From contig JANPWX010000010.1 in assembly GCA_024734555.1 (NCBI GenBank), positions 260,944 to 324,943 of the forward strand: a stretch of 64,000 nt of DNA. The letters are read 5' to 3'. Numbering within the stretch: position 1 is the first letter of the stretch; each line of letters starts with the position of its first letter. A program made the position numbers and the translations under genes. Shown piece after piece: positions 22,051 through 36,049 of this stretch. The notes beneath the pieces were generated by a model, which had not been told where the DNA came from, ran no database searches, and saw nothing but the letters and a program-made list of their open reading frames with translations. This stretch comes from Trochalopteron elliotii. Lineage: Eukaryota > Chordata > Aves > Passeriformes > Leiothrichidae.

Positions 22051-25000
22051 AGCAGCAGCAAGGATTTTTTTATGTTTTGGGATGAGGAAGTTCATAGGTG
22101 GAGGTAATGAGGGAGTAGGAGGTTTGTTTTTTGGGGTTTTTTTTTTTCCCCTGTATTTTTTACCCTGTGAAATTGACCTGATCACCTGTCTCAGATTTTG
22201 AGAGTGAAGTAAACTTGAGAAAGCTTAGGAGTACAGTCTGTTTACCTGTTTCCTGAGTGGCAGTAGGAATTTCTTCTTTTCTTCTCTTGCTGCTATGCTG
22301 TTACAGTTGTTTCTTCCAAACTGAGATGTATGAAGAGGTGTTGTCATTTATTGCTTACGTTCTGTCTTTTACAAGTCCTGTGTCTGGTGGATTTACGTGG
22401 TCATTGCTGGCCTGTTTGCTAATGTGTGACATTTGTTTTGCTACTTCTTTACTTATCTAGTTTCTTTATTGAGCGTTTGGTTCCGGAGGTGGTGGATTGA
22501 CAGCTGCTGTTTAGTCTGAACTCTTGATATTCTTTCAGCTGTGATGCAAGGGACCAGCAAGTTTTCTAATGTGTTAATGCTTGCACTGTGTCTCAGGAAG
22601 GATGGGGTATACAAGGCTCCAGGAAGGTACATCTCCAAAGCACTTGTCACTTGTTAACAGCTGTTTGAGGATTTTACCTGATTTATTTCTGATGGTAACT
22701 TGAATTTATTTGGTCCTGTAGTGTCTTTTTGCAACAATGTAGCATCTCATATCACTTGATGTTAAAGTTGGCATTTAAACTTTTATCCAAGAACGAATTA
22801 TTCTGAAATTTAGTGGTATGTTAAAAGTCCAGTTAGTTAGTCCCTGCTGTGCAGGCTTGGGAAATTTGATTTCAGATGGTATTTTTTATTTCAGATATTT
22901 TTGTTTTCATTTTGAAGCCCTGAATTCTGCCCTTTTCAACCAAATTTTCGCATTAATTTACAGTGTGGACTAAATGCTTGTTTTGCTTCAAAGAGTAGCC
23001 CTGTGGCCCCTTTTTGCATCTTGTTCCTCTCAAACTTTGGGTTGCTCTACCTGAATAGTGTGTTTGGTTTGGTTTTTTTTTTTTTGTAAAATTGGCGTGT
23101 CTAGACAGATTTGAGTGGTACCAAAATCCAAAAGAAGAAAGTGATTAAAGCCTTTAAAAAATGCTAGTGTGCCTGATGCTAAATAAAGACCTTGGATTGA
23201 ATAAACACTGATAGGACCTAAAGTTTCTATTCTGCACTTGAGAGATACTTCAGTTGGCGTTCTTTAGAGGGCCTGATTACAGCTGGTTTGGTGCTTGTTT
23301 TGATTCTTTTAACTTTGGTAGGTTTTTATTTCATTTTATTTTATTTTTAACCCCCTTAAATTTTGGAAATAGAGTTCTGGAAGATACTTAAATGTGTGAA
23401 GTATTTGCATTTTAGCCTGTCTGTATGTCAGTCCTGTGGCCACCTGCAGTGGAGGGCCCCCAGGCTGCAGGGTGCAGGTATGGTGACATCCAGGACTGCC
23501 CATTGTGCCTGGGGAAGGCTGTAAGCAACTGTGCTTTTGTTACAACTCTGTCTTGGAACTGAAGCAGGTTTTTTTGCTAGAAATTGTCCTGCTGAGACTC
23601 CTGGTGTTTCACTCTAGTAGTGATGAGCTGACATGCCATATAGTGCCATGGCAAGCAGGGGAATAAGGAAAGAACTGGATAAGTTGAGACTGTCAAGATA
23701 TAACCTAGAGCAGAGCTGCTGGCTGTGCTAGGGACCATTTAGACCATTTCCCTTCTCTAAGAGAAGTGATCTCAACTGGCCTAAGGCCTGCTGAAAAGAT
23801 ATGTTCTCTCTAGATATGTTGTGTAGATAAAGATACTTCTCTTCCAACCATTTTTTTTTTTAATTACAGCTGTACTTGTTACAATCATTTTTTTTCTGTG
23901 ATTGAATATCAGGGAAAACATCTTCCCTGGCAGATTTTCTAGGCTGAGACTGGGTTGTGTGGAAACCATGCCCCACTGTAGCTGTTACCCTGCTTGGAGC
24001 CTTTGCCAGTGTACCAGGACAGAGCTTTGCCAGACTACTGGCTTTCTTTTAACACTTGGAGCTCATTTGTGAAGATCAAAAGTTACCAGTGTATTGAGCA
24101 ATGCAAATCTTGTTTCCCCAAATCCAGGCTGAGATTCATTTGGCACTCTCAGGTGTTAACCTTCATTTTTCAGATAACGAAGGTGTGCAGCTGTATAAGT
24201 GGTTTGAACAACTGTGGCATTCTTGTGTGTGAAAATGAAGTAATTATGCATGCCAGATTCCATTAAACAAAGGGTGGCCTACTATGTCTCCTTTCCACTA
24301 AATTAGGCCAATATGCAATAGTAGCTTTTACTGAGTGGATGTGTAGTAGCTACAAATCTCTAGCTCCTGGCACTGTGAGCTGTGCTGAGGATTGAGAGCA
24401 CTGGAGTGCCATAAATTTCAGAACTTTTCTCAAAGACCAGGGCTGGGAAAGTTTGAATGAAAACTAAGACATGTTATTTTGACAGTGAATGGATAATCAT
24501 TTGAATGAGCTCTCTGAAGGTAGAGGGGAGCCTCCATTCTTCATGCTGCAATTCAAGTCCAAAAACTTTTCTGAAAGGTGTTCAAGCCTTTGGGCTTGAT
24601 TAAGGAAATGGAAACTTGAGGGCCAGCATTACATGAGGTTGAGACAGGATGGTCTGATGGGCTTTGTGGATTCTAGTGTAATGTGTCTACGCTGCTAGAG
24701 CCAAGATAACTTCTCCATTCTCTGCAAAGTGCCATGTCATCCCAGGTGTCTCTGTCCTGGTCTGAGTACATGGTTTGGTGAGTGGCTGAGGTGACCAACA
24801 GCCCCTGTGGCTCATCTCATTCCTGCTTCTGCCAGTGTGGGCCCATCCTCTTCTTTGAGCTTTGGTGTTCATCCAGCCAGGCCCTGCGCTAATTCATCTC
24901 ACTAAACCAGCCAGAAACTATCTTGTTTTAATTGTGTTTTATTCTGGCTGTGTTAGTCCTTTTATAGGTTCCTGTGGTTGAATCAACTCACGGAAGGGCC

Positions 25001-26987
25001 AGACACACTCAGGAACTGGTGTAATATAATCAGCAAGAGAGTAAGACCGAGAGGGAAGGACAGGCCTGCCTCCTTTTGGCCTCCCAGCACTATTGGCTTG
25101 GTTAATCTCATTTCGTGTAGTTTCACGCTGGTGCGTTTTCAGGCAGAGGCAGGAGACTGGACTAGAGGATTTTTGGTCTGATCCTGTGCAACTGTTCTTT
25201 TCCTTAATAGCAAATCTGTTCTTCCTCTTTGGCTTTTGCTGTATGTGTCCCTGTTACTGCTTCTTTGTTTTAATTTTTGTTCTTTCCTTTCTCTACGTTT
25301 CTTCTAAGTGACCAGTCCTTTGCTGTGTGGAACTTCTTCAGACTCCAGCTTAGACCCGTTTGCTCATCTGCAGTTACTCTTGGAGAAGGTTTAAAAATAC
25401 ACAGCAAAGCCTGTCTTAGGAGACCAGTCAAGGAGCTGACGAAAGTGGGTTGCCTAGCAGAGGTGGCCTAATAAAATTGGAGTGGAATTGTACTGTGCAT
25501 CATTGGGACGGCTTCTGGGTGGTCTGTTCAGACAAATTCGTGTCCTGCCGATGTGGAGTCTCATGTGGGTTTCACTGTGTTGTTAAGTGAACTGAGATGT
25601 GTTTGTTTCCCAGCTTTGTAGGGTGCCATAGCTCCAGCAAGTGCTTCCCTAAGTAATCAGCGCCTTCGGCCTTGCACATTGTGATCTCACAAGCCATCGC
25701 GTCTGTGATGTCACAATGGAAGAGATTCTGGTGCTCTGACATGTGTGGTCGTGCCTTTGACAAATCAGCCAAGGAACCCAGCGGCAAGAATGAGCTCAAG
25801 AAATGGGAGAGACCTTCCTTAACCAAAGAGTGCCCTCCATCCTTTAGTCAGCCTTTTCCATGTTCACTTCTCTCTTCCATAATGACCATACAGAGGGAAA
25901 CCAGTGCCTGTAGAGGGTGAATTATATTTTTCAATTGACCTACCAAGATGCATGTTCCTCCCAGATGAGCAGTTGCCCAACTCTCCTGTACCCCTCGTTC
26001 TTTTCTGTTGTTCCCCTCACTTGTATTCCTTCTAATTTTAGACTGTAAGTTCTTCAGAACAGGGACCTCCTCACCTGTAGTGGGAAGAGCCTGGGTGTGA
26101 TTGTGGAGTACTGTAAAAACGAAATGATGAATGCCAAGTTGTATCTGAGCTGAGTAATGATGGGGCAGCATACAGACGTGCCATGACATTACAAATTTTC
26201 CAAAACACAGGCATGGTTGTCTAGCAGTGCCAGAGACAAACCCAGCCAAACGTGAAGGGAGTGTAGCCATGAAGTGTACTGCTCTCATGTTCAAGTGCTG
26301 ATACTGTGAGGTTAACAAATTAAAGAAAGAAGCAAATTTACTTGTCTAAAATTGTGTTACTTTATTAAACAGTTCTAAAAGCTTTGTCTTTTGTTATTTG
26401 TTTTACTTTATGTTGGTTTTTTTTGCAAGTTTGAGTGGTGAGAGTGGATAAGCTGGTCTTGTTCATAGTCTCTTGTTTCCTGCCACACAGGCTAGCCAGG
26501 TGCTGTCATTTTTGGACTGTAGTTCATCTAATGAAATATTTGGGTTTAGGTTAAGGTTGATTAAAAAACACCCTGAGTTATCTCTATTGTTCTTCAGTTA
26601 TATCTTCACACAAGTGAAATATGGGCTCACATTTGACCTCTGAGTATGCATTTGAACAGCTACCAAAAGTGAAGTCCTGCATTTTTTGTTATACTGTGTT
26701 CCAGGTGTTGCTAAATGTGTGCAATTTCGTTCTACAGAAAGCATCTCTATTACCCTAACTTTTTTTCCTCCATAATTCAATAAAATAGACAAACCTGACT
26801 TACATTTTTGATTGGTTTTGGTTGCTGTAGCCTTGAGTTCAGTTGTCTGTGGGAGGCCAGGAGTCACAGCTGCCACTACCCAGGTTTTGCACAAATAATA
26901 AACTGAAGCATTTTACTCCCAGAGCTTGCTTGCTTTTATTTTTTAATTTCAGTTTGTCTTGTAGTTTAGGTTAGTGGGGGGGGTTTC

Positions 26988-27010
26988 TTGTTTGTTTGTT
27001 TGTTTGTTTT
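26988..27010 (+). repeat. (GTTT)n microsatellite
   Basis: About five to six copies of GTTT following a G-rich run. Confidence 0.9.
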
Positions 27011-29852
27011 GTAATATGGTGGAGGGCTGTCTTGCCATAACAAAGTAATTTAACATGTAAGTGAAGGCTCTCATAAAATGTAATTTCTTGGGTCACCCCA
27101 CCAATATGAAGTTAGGTGTTGTCTTCCTGCCCCTTCCCTACTCAGCTTATCAAACTGGAAAGTAAAGGGGAGTATTTTGGACTTAAAGGCAAACTATAAT
27201 TTTAATTAGATGTAGTTGTAAAAAGTTCATATTTATGTTATGTGCCAGGAGTCATTAAGCTCAAGTTCATAGGCTAATTTGTCCTGCCGTTGATGAATTT
27301 GACTCCTCTGGAGCTTGTGTGGTCCGCATCTCTCTGTGGCTTCGGGGCTGCCCTGCAGGCAGGGGACAGCATTTGCACTGCCCTGCTGGCTCTTGTCACC
27401 AGCATTCTTCACATGGCAGGAGTTCCCTGTCATGTTCCTTGCCACTTTGGTTGTCCCTGAGCAACTGCCCCAGTAGGAAGCTGGTGTGCAACAGCCGCCA
27501 GTGCAGATTCTCCACTTCACACTCAGTGGGGCCCCTGGCAAAGCTGATGGCTACAGCTGGCACTTGCCTTTCTCTTGGCTTTCCTTCCTTACTGGTGATC
27601 AAACTGTTGTGCTTTAGTACCATGTGCTTGGACTGCTAAAAAAGCAAGAGCTGTGGTCAGCCTGAACTTGTCTTGGTACCTGCAGCTGCTGTCCAGAGAA
27701 TATTTTTTTAAAATTTATTTTTAAAATGTAGATGCTGATTTTAGCTAGTACTGTCACAGGGGACACACACTGTTACGCAGCACACAACACAAACTATCTT
27801 CCAGCTGAAACCCACCACATACAGCCATTTCCCATCTTACTGGGTGTAGCAAATGTAAAGTGCTGTCACATTTTCCTAGGTCTGTGTACAATCTGTCAAA
27901 ATAATTCCTGAGGTCCAACCTCAGTTCATGGTCCCATTACATTTCATACGTATCTGTGTGAGGAATTTGAGCTGTGTGATATGAAATATTAACCTAGTAG
28001 GGTTGACTGCCAGATGTGACAGCTTGCACTGTCTGAGATTATAATCTGATCCTGTGTGTATAAGAAATATATATATGGTGTTTAATGTAGGTTTGGAAAT
28101 GGAATCACTGAACATGTGGATTTATATGGCTAGAACTGGGTTTTTAATTTTTGAAGCTGCATTGCTTACATGGTTGTCTCTTGGAAAAAAATACAGGATA
28201 ATTACTAGTGCTTTGCATTGTCATAGCCATTATAAATGCTTTACATGACATCTAATAAAGTGTGTTTGCTCACCAGCTATCTGGTGCTCTGAGGCACTCT
28301 GACCTTGCCAAAGAAGATGATGTGAGGTCTTCCCAGGGCACCCAGAGCAGTGGCTGGGTAAACATACCGTTAAAACTTCATTTGGCTGAAGGTGCAGAGT
28401 TTGCAGTGGGGTTGCCCTTATTTGTATGCTGCCTGTGTAGGGAAATCCACATGCAATATCCCACTCATGCACCTTTGTTTGGAGCACTGCTCCTGCTGTT
28501 ATATGGAAGAGTGGGGAGGGAGGCTGCTTTTAGGATGGGAAGCCTGATCCTGTTGCTAGATGTGAACCACTGCAGAAGCTGTTAGTATAAACAGGCCCTG
28601 GATGTTAGCTGTTACTTCCTTCATGGATGTCACATGGGACTTTTGTGACCCTGACCTGCCATGCCAGGGTCTGGCATGGTGCTGCTGTGTCTGCGTGGGG
28701 ACATGCCTGAATCCTACGAAGGCAGCTGCTTTACCTTTGCCATGGACTCAGTGGCTTGGAAACCTCTGCACCACTGTGTGTAGTGCAACCCAGCCTGAAG
28801 ATCCATGGGGTCCATATCAGATACCCTGGTCTTGCCAGTTAAGATACATTAGAGATGTTGCTGTGGGTGGGTGGATAATACATGTTTCACTGCCTGTGTA
28901 TGATATAGGGGTTGAAGCCTGTCTGCCTCACCCACTCCAGCTGTGTAGTTTACTTGATGCAGAATGCTAAAGACCAGGTTTTCCTGCAACTAACTTACAA
29001 GTTACTTTATTCTGAGAGATTATGTTTGTTGTGATGGGCCTTTAGACTCATAGTAGTTAGGAGATTTAAAGCGTGTACACCTTAAATATCTCTTGCACAT
29101 ATTAGAAGTAAATATAAGTAACTTCTATTCGGTAGCAACGGATTTATGAAGGACAGCCAAAGTTGTAGATGGAAAGGCAATAGGTAGAACTGTGCCCCTT
29201 TAAAATAAATGCCATATTGGGAGTCTTTGCTTTTGGTTTTGCAACTTGAGTTTCCAGTTTTCAAGGTACCTGCTGTCTGGCACACTGCTTTAATAAAGCA
29301 AACAGCTTCAAAACATGAAAGCCTTAAGGCAGGGGCAATACATATATGCCGTGGAATTGGCAATGTGGGCATTTTGATTTTTGCCTTTCACTCAAAAGCT
29401 TGGGAAGGGAAGGTTACCAAATGCATGTTTACTCGAAGCACACAACCTGCTTAGCTGCAATTATCTCCTAATCTGGTCCTTCCGAGTTTCTCTGGTCTCA
29501 CAGGTAAATACAGATTTAGCTGTTATTCAAGGCATATTATTTACCTCATTAAGTGTGTGTTTTGGCACGTGCATTATTTACCTGACAGACTAACGGATGG
29601 GAGAGAGCAAATGCTGTCTTTTGTGCAAACAGTCACTTTGCCCATGAGCAGCAAGTCCCCATTTTGCCATGGCCACATTGTCTCCATGTCTCACAGGGGG
29701 TGCTTCCATCCCTTCATGGTAGAGCAAAAAGCAAGCACAGGTGTGGGGGAGGCCGTGCTCATAAAAGGGCAGGTGGGTGGCATGTCAAGGGATGGAGTTC
29801 TATGAGCAGTGGGACCAACTGTGGGGAGAGATTTAAATATCTATGTAACAAG

Positions 29853-29879
29853 ATGTGTGTGTGTATATATATATATATG
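29853..29879. repeat. (TG)n-(TA)n compound microsatellite
   Basis: About 5 TG units pass directly into about 8 TA units. Confidence 0.95.
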
Positions 29880-30943
29880 CATACACAATTAGAGGGGGTA
29901 CTGCTGTCCTTGTTCAAGAGGACTGAGTTGGTGCAATTTGCTTGTTTAGCTATCAGTCCCTGTACCCACCCATGTAACACCATGAGCTGGTCTTGAATTC
30001 TCATCATCACTGTAGATCTGTTAACAGCCCTGAGGCTGACCTGTCATGAATAGTGACAATCCTGGCAACTTTTTCCTGCAAAGTTTTAGAAGAAAAGTAG
30101 CAGGAGGGGAAATCCAGGTAGTCTCACGTGGATAATGCAATTAATTAAATAGTGCTTGTTATATAAAAGTTATGTTTGTTATAAATAAAAGTATCAGAAG
30201 GTGATAGCTGAGTGAGGTATTTCTTTGGGAGGGAGACTGTACCCTATAGAATCCTGGTTGCATTTTACAGTTCCTCCAGTCCCTGAGTGTGATTAGTTGA
30301 ACCGATATCCTCCTCTGAGAGAAATACCTGAAGTAAGAAGTGGAGTGTAGCACTGAAATCACATCTTGGAGAAACCTTGTATACAGAGCAAATGAGAACT
30401 TTCCTGGGGAGGAGCCTTCTAGCCACCTGGATTTGTAATGGAAGTGCCATATTTTGATGCAACTGGCAGATGTTTCAGGGCCAAACTGTTTGGATAAGTT
30501 GTAGTGTTGGTATGTGTATTGCTGTGTGTACTTTTTGCCATGTACCAGAAACTGCATTGTATATGAAAAGATAAAAGGCCTCAGAAATTTCAGCAGGGCT
30601 TATATTGGATATTCTGTGTTTTAGTTGGTTTGTGTTATGTTCTGCTACAGTGGGGTTCAGCAGTGGGGTGTGATCTGGTGCCTGGAGCCATGACTGTTGT
30701 GTATCTCATAGTTCTTAATTTAGAGTACTTTGCAGAGGTTAATTTTCAGTTGCCTGTGGTTCTGTACACCTTAAGCTCAATCCAAATGTCATCTGTTGTG
30801 CTTAGAGCAGGTTACTGTGTTATTTCAGGTTTGTGATGCTGGAACCTCCACTGGGAAGCACAAAGGGAATCCCTGTCAGAGGAGGACAGATACCATTAGA
30901 GATGAGATGTATGTGTGCGTGAGTAACATGAGTTTCTCTTCAG

Positions 30944-31218
30944 TTTCAGATGCCTCTGGATGTTCAATGATAGCACTTCTCCATACTGGAGCAGCAAAGT
31001 TTCCCCAAAACTTACTTTCAAGGTCAAGACAAGCTGTGTCCCCCCTCTTCCCAGCTGGTGTTCTCAAAGGGTTCAGCTCCATCGTAAGCAGGAAACTGGC
31101 GTCCCACGGCTTTGGAGCTTCCATGGCAGCAATGTCATCCTTCCCTCCACAGAGATATCACTACTTCTTAGTGCTGGATTTTGAGGCTACATGTGATAAG
31201 CCGCAGATTCATCCTCAG
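30944..31218 (+). CDS. ERI3: ERI3 coding exon: linker and start of exonuclease domain (Exo I)
   Basis: ERI3 is a member of the ERI1-like DEDDh 3'-5' exoribonuclease family. The exon reads SDASGCSMIALLHTGAAKF and onward to HGFGASMAAMSSFPPQ, then RYHYFLVLDFEATCD and KPQIHPQ. Mammalian ERI3 as I remember it has the same order (LDASGCSMLAPLQTGAARF..., SFPPQRYHYFLVLDFEATC). The DFE of 'LDFEATCD' is the Exo I motif holding the first catalytic Asp and Glu. The donor is CAG followed by GTAAAC at 31219. The acceptor is probably TTCTCTTCAG ending at 30943 (start 30944); a second AG six bases later is also possible. The frame stays open upstream to about 30796, and an acceptor-like TTATTTCAG ends at 30828, so a longer in-frame version of this exon is conceivable. 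A pyrimidine-CAG inside the exon (at 31141-31152) looks like an acceptor but is coding. Confidence 0.93.
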
Positions 31219-34200
31219 GTAAACAGCTAATCCTGTTAATTATTGCCTTGAAAGTTGCTGCTGCTCTTCTGAGAGGTAAAAGGTAAAAACACAGTGTTGG
31301 CTCACTAATTTTTTCTGGTTTGTCCCATCTCCTTTCTGTTGCTGGTTCTCCAGAGCTCTTGCCAGTCACCTGCTGTCTCAGGAGCAATGCCAGGACTGTT
31401 TGGTGGGAATGAATAAAGGAGTTCTGTGTTCTGTCAAGGAAGTGACAATTTGTGTGTAATTGAAAACAACTTTAAGTCATGTATATTTGTCATTTTTCTG
31501 AACTGGGAAGGGTCTAAAAGTTTTTGGCTGGAAACTTGCATTAATAGATGGCAGCTGTGTTTGCTGCAAGGAAAAAGGCTGTTGGTGGTGAAGAGCTTTA
31601 GCAAAATAATATTTTGAATGATGAGAATATGTGCAACATAATGGTATTTCTATGTAGAGAAGAAAAACAGTTTTTAGATAATTTCAGCAAGATCAGGTAT
31701 CTTGCCTGAGTGTGAGCTCGGGAATGTAATGAGACAGGAAGAGAGATCTTCCAGTGCTCTACCACTTGAGACATTCAGATATCCAAATGAAGTACAGAGC
31801 TTTTCTGCAAACAGTTCTTCCCATGGTACTGTAGAACATATTAGTAAAAATATTCTCAGTTGTCATCAGGATGGGCCTAGGTTTTCACCTGGAAGACTGT
31901 ACTAAAAAGAAAAAAAACCCTGATATTAGATTGGTAGCAAACAAACAGAATTTCTGATTCTGAAGTGGACTCAACCTCCTCTGCCAAGTAATTGGTCTGC
32001 ATGTGTTGGTAATACCTGCATTGGGTCACAACAACTTCCTTTTGCTTTGTTTTGACTATATGAGAGGTTTGAGCAGTTTTCAGCATGATGTCTCATTACT
32101 GAAATGACTCAATGCAGTGTGTTCATTTCCCAGTGCTGCTGTGGTTTCCCTTGGGCTTGTCCTAACAAAGGGTTACTGCAAATTGGGATCAAACTTGACT
32201 CCCATCTTCCCCAGTAGTGCCTTGGTGGATGCTGCCTGTTCTTTGTGTTTCTTGAAAAATGGATAGCAAATTCCCTGCTCTTTTGCTGGCTCTTTGTGGG
32301 AGGCTGTTGTGGCTCTGCATCCAGTTCTACTGGCAGGCTCTTAACCGCTCTCCAAGTGAGATGTCAGGCTATTTCCTGCATGCTCTGCCTCGGGTGCACA
32401 GACCTGTCAAAGCTGTAAATTGGATCTACCTTGTCCCTTTGGATATGGGCTTGGTCTGTGCACATTTTGATGCAAAACCATGATGCATGTGGAGCTAGTT
32501 TACAGCTGGCAGTAAAAAGGAGCATGAGTGGAATATGATTACTACTGTTTTAAGGAGCTTTGTCCCCAAGTCCTTGCCAGGGAAAGTAATGGTCTGGGCC
32601 AATGCAGATCTGCTATATATTTTGTTGGTGAGATAGCACCTTTAAGGTGGAGATGTTCTTCCGTGTTGTTTTTCCAGTCTGCTGTGTTCAGTGCCTGTCT
32701 GCATCATATAATGTGCTGAAAGGGCTGTCAGTCCCTCACGTCCTCACCAACAAATTAGATTGACAAATACAGAAATTACTTTTGCTACACAGGGCTCAAT
32801 GTGGCTGGAAAGGCTGAAGGTGCTTGCCAAAATCGGGAAACTTTGTAAAATGAGACTTCAGTTGGTGCCCTTACCTACCTCTTACGTCTTTGCTGACCAG
32901 CATGGCTTTTGTCCTCTTCACTGCTAAGCTGTATGTCATGGTGAGCAAACTGTGCCGTGCATTTCAGTGATGTTTTCTGCAAAATTTTAGTGACAGGATC
33001 ATTTCACTGCAGGATTGATAGACAGGTTTTGGAGCTTTGGTCTGAGGTCAGAGCTGGGAGTCAGAAATGATCAGGTGCTGATCTTCACTGTGATACTGAT
33101 CATTATTCTGCTTTTATTTTAATACCTGCAAAGTAGAAGTGTAGATACAATGAAATTCAAATGCATTGGGATTTGATGAGAAGGCTGTGTATACAGAGCT
33201 AAGCTAAGCTGTGATCCACGTTACTTTAAGTGGGTAGGCATAGCTGTAAATTTAGCCAGTTCAGCCTAAAAATCTTGCAAGAGTTCACTTGCCACCATAC
33301 AGCACATTTCACATTTCTCACTCACTGCTCTTCAAAATATTCTGGCTTCTTACAAGAAACTACTGAAAGAGCTATCTTTTTATGTACACTAAGACGTGTG
33401 ACTGCCACATCTGCTCCCCCTCCTGTTGTATTTACTCATGCTCCTCTGTAACTGGCAGCCTTGCTGGCTTTATCCCTGGGGAAGTCCTTCATGCTCATTC
33501 GTGAGCCCTGAAGACCCCTTCATTTCCATTCCCTTTCACATTGCCTGATCTCTCTCTGAGGTCTCGTGATATGGCCTCTGTAATGGGGATCAAGGAGGGT
33601 CAAGGACAGTGGTATTCCCCTGGGAAGCCATCTGCATTGTGGCTCTGGTGGCTGGGACTGCTGGCTGAGTGCCTTGTGGCCATTGCCCTGTGCTTTACCA
33701 CTCACTCCCGTGTCAGACATTGAGAGTCCTTCATGTTCCCTGCCCTATACCCACAAAGGAACAGGAGCATCCTTGCAGCCCTAATTTCTGACTGTTTTCA
33801 GAAGATACGCCCCTCTATCAAATTGCTTCTTTATATACACATAGAAATAGCTTAGCTTTATTTGTTTTCTGGATGTATGCATGAATAATGGACCATCCCA
33901 GAGAGAAAAGGTGTGAGGGCTTTTAACTGCACAGTCTGTGTCATGTAGTATTTTAGCCAGCCGAAGGTCATTAGGGGTTGGCAGTAAGAGATGTTTATGG
34001 CTGGCCTCTCGCATCTCTTTAAAGCCTACCTTGTGCCTTTGCAATGTGATCTGAAGCCCAGTGGGGTCAGTTGGGAGCTGTCATTCTGCGGAGGTCGGTG
34101 GACCCTGGATGGTGGTGGTGTATTTAATTTTTCAGCTCTGAGTTTTTCTTTTTACTGTCTGGTAAGAGTTTATAAATACCTTCTGCTTTTATACACTCTC

Positions 34201-36049
34201 AGCCCATAGAGCTGGGTACATATGGAGCTTCAGCTTCAGGAGAAGATGCATTAAGTGGGAGTCTTGCTCTTTTGTCCCTTTGTCCTTGTAGACACCAATG
34301 TTTATGGTGGCCAGTGCTTTCAATGACTGTGTTAAGCAGCTCCAGAGACTCAGATCTGTGGCTGCCTTTATTAATGCAGTAAGAAGGTGTGCCTCTTTCA
34401 GTCAGCAAGCCAAGTATATTGCCTTCAACTTCAGCCAAGTGAATGAAAAGAAATTATTTGTTTTAAATATAAAAAGTCTGAAGGTAGAAATCAGATCTGT
34501 TCAAAGCTGAATTTGAAATTAGCCTTCTATATACAATGTTAATTTCTAATCTATTAAAGCCACTTAAATGAAAATCAAATAAAATTCAAGCTCTGTATGT
34601 CTGTTGCCTGGAAGTGTAGAAGAGCATCAGACCTCTGACCTGGTAGAAGGAGCTGGATCTAGGAGTTGCTAAGCTGCTAAATGAGCTGTTGGTAATGATA
34701 AAGTTGTGTTTTTGTATGTCAGGTTTTTCAGGTGTTCAGGTCTCAGATTCACTCAAATTGGTAATCACTTGGGAAGCAGAAATTTGCCTCTTTCAAACTC
34801 TCTGTAAAGGGAAAATATGAAACATTCAGATCATCTCATTGATGGAGAAGATTGTGACCAGAAGCAGAAGAATAAATTGTTTATAGACAATGTTTTCTGT
34901 GTCCTCCCAAACAGTACATTTTAAATGCAAAAATATCTTGATATTTTTTGTTAGTGTATCCTAGATACTTCAACTCTGTTTAGCATGCATTTAGGTTGTT
35001 ATTTTGGGAGAATTTTTAATTATAATTGCTGTCAAATGAAACTGGATGTACTAATAAATACTAAACATCATTCACCATTTCAACATAAAGCCATAAACAC
35101 TGACACTGACTAAGCAGATGCTCAGTTGCTAGTTTATTTTTAAGTGTTCAAACAAATTTAGATGATCATAGTACATATTGTGATTGGCAAAAGTGTATTA
35201 ACAAATAGGAGCTTGTCTTTCTGATAGTTAGATAATATTAACTACAAATACAGGAGAAGATTATATTTGATTCAGTCTGTATTTCCTTCAGTGCTGCTGT
35301 AAAAGAGCATTACATGTGTTTTCCCTTGAACATCCGTCTCATATCCAGCTCACAGTCACAGGCAAGTACAGCTGGAGTGGCTGTGATGATCTGTACAGCT
35401 GCCTGTCCTGCTCTGTCTGCAAACTTGTTACTGCAGCAGGGACAACTGAGTTGTGTGTCTCTGCTCCTGAGGTGCTGTGATTTATAGACTGACCATGTAA
35501 TGGGAATGGATGTTGATTTCCACCAAATTTAGGCCATATCAACAGATGTGCAGTCCCTGCCAATCTCTCTGCGTAGGGTGACTAGGTAGAGGATAAGGAA
35601 GCTGCCTTGGGAGCCATAGCTGAAGCTACTTTGTAGGAGGAATATGTCCTTGAAAATCACAGATTTGCTGCTGATGGAGGGATCGCTCATCTGCTGGGAA
35701 GCAGGCTGCAAGGTGTCTTCTTTGTACTTTCCACATCATTTTCTGTGGAGACTGCATCAAGGCAATCCCAGCTGAAGGCCAGCATGGGAATGCAGGTGTC
35801 TCACACGGTAACAGACATTGCCACAATCCTACCCAGAGGCAGATAAAGTGTGTGTGCCTGCGCCTGCCTGTTCTATCTAGACATCCCCATGTAGCAGTTT
35901 GCTTCTTGTACTGTTTTTGTGTGGCTGTTAAGCTCAATGTACTAGAAATCACCTGCCAAAACCTTTATTGAGGATGATCATGAGTTGCTGAAAAATAAAG
36001 AAATTCAGGCTTGTTTCCCATAGCAACTTTAACTCAGCATAAGTATTAC

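Larger units (their letters stand above)
22051..30943 (+). other. ERI3: ERI3 first intron, no exon recognised
   Basis: About 8.9 kb of unique sequence with moderate AT content. I searched for the rest of the mammalian ERI3 N-terminal region and did not find it. Contents that can be named are a (GTTT)n tract at 26988-27010, a (TG)n(TA)n tract at 29853-29879, and a 170-base stretch at 25620-25790 with a CRE-like TGATGTCAC and several CpGs. Confidence 0.6.

Noticed and set aside
20888..22201. Several long open frames on both strands through 21450-21849
   Set aside because: They are continuous only because undetermined bases contain no stops.
28686..28760. Peptide resembling the 'LPWTW' stretch of the mammalian ERI3 N-terminus (ALPLPWTQW)
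   Set aside because: Similarity limited to a few residues, no flanking match and no suitable splice-site pair; treated as coincidence.
31141..31152. CCTTCCCTCCACAG as an intron acceptor before RYHYF
   Set aside because: Upstream frame is continuous and matches the conserved SFPPQ-RYHYF junction of ERI3, so it is coding sequence.
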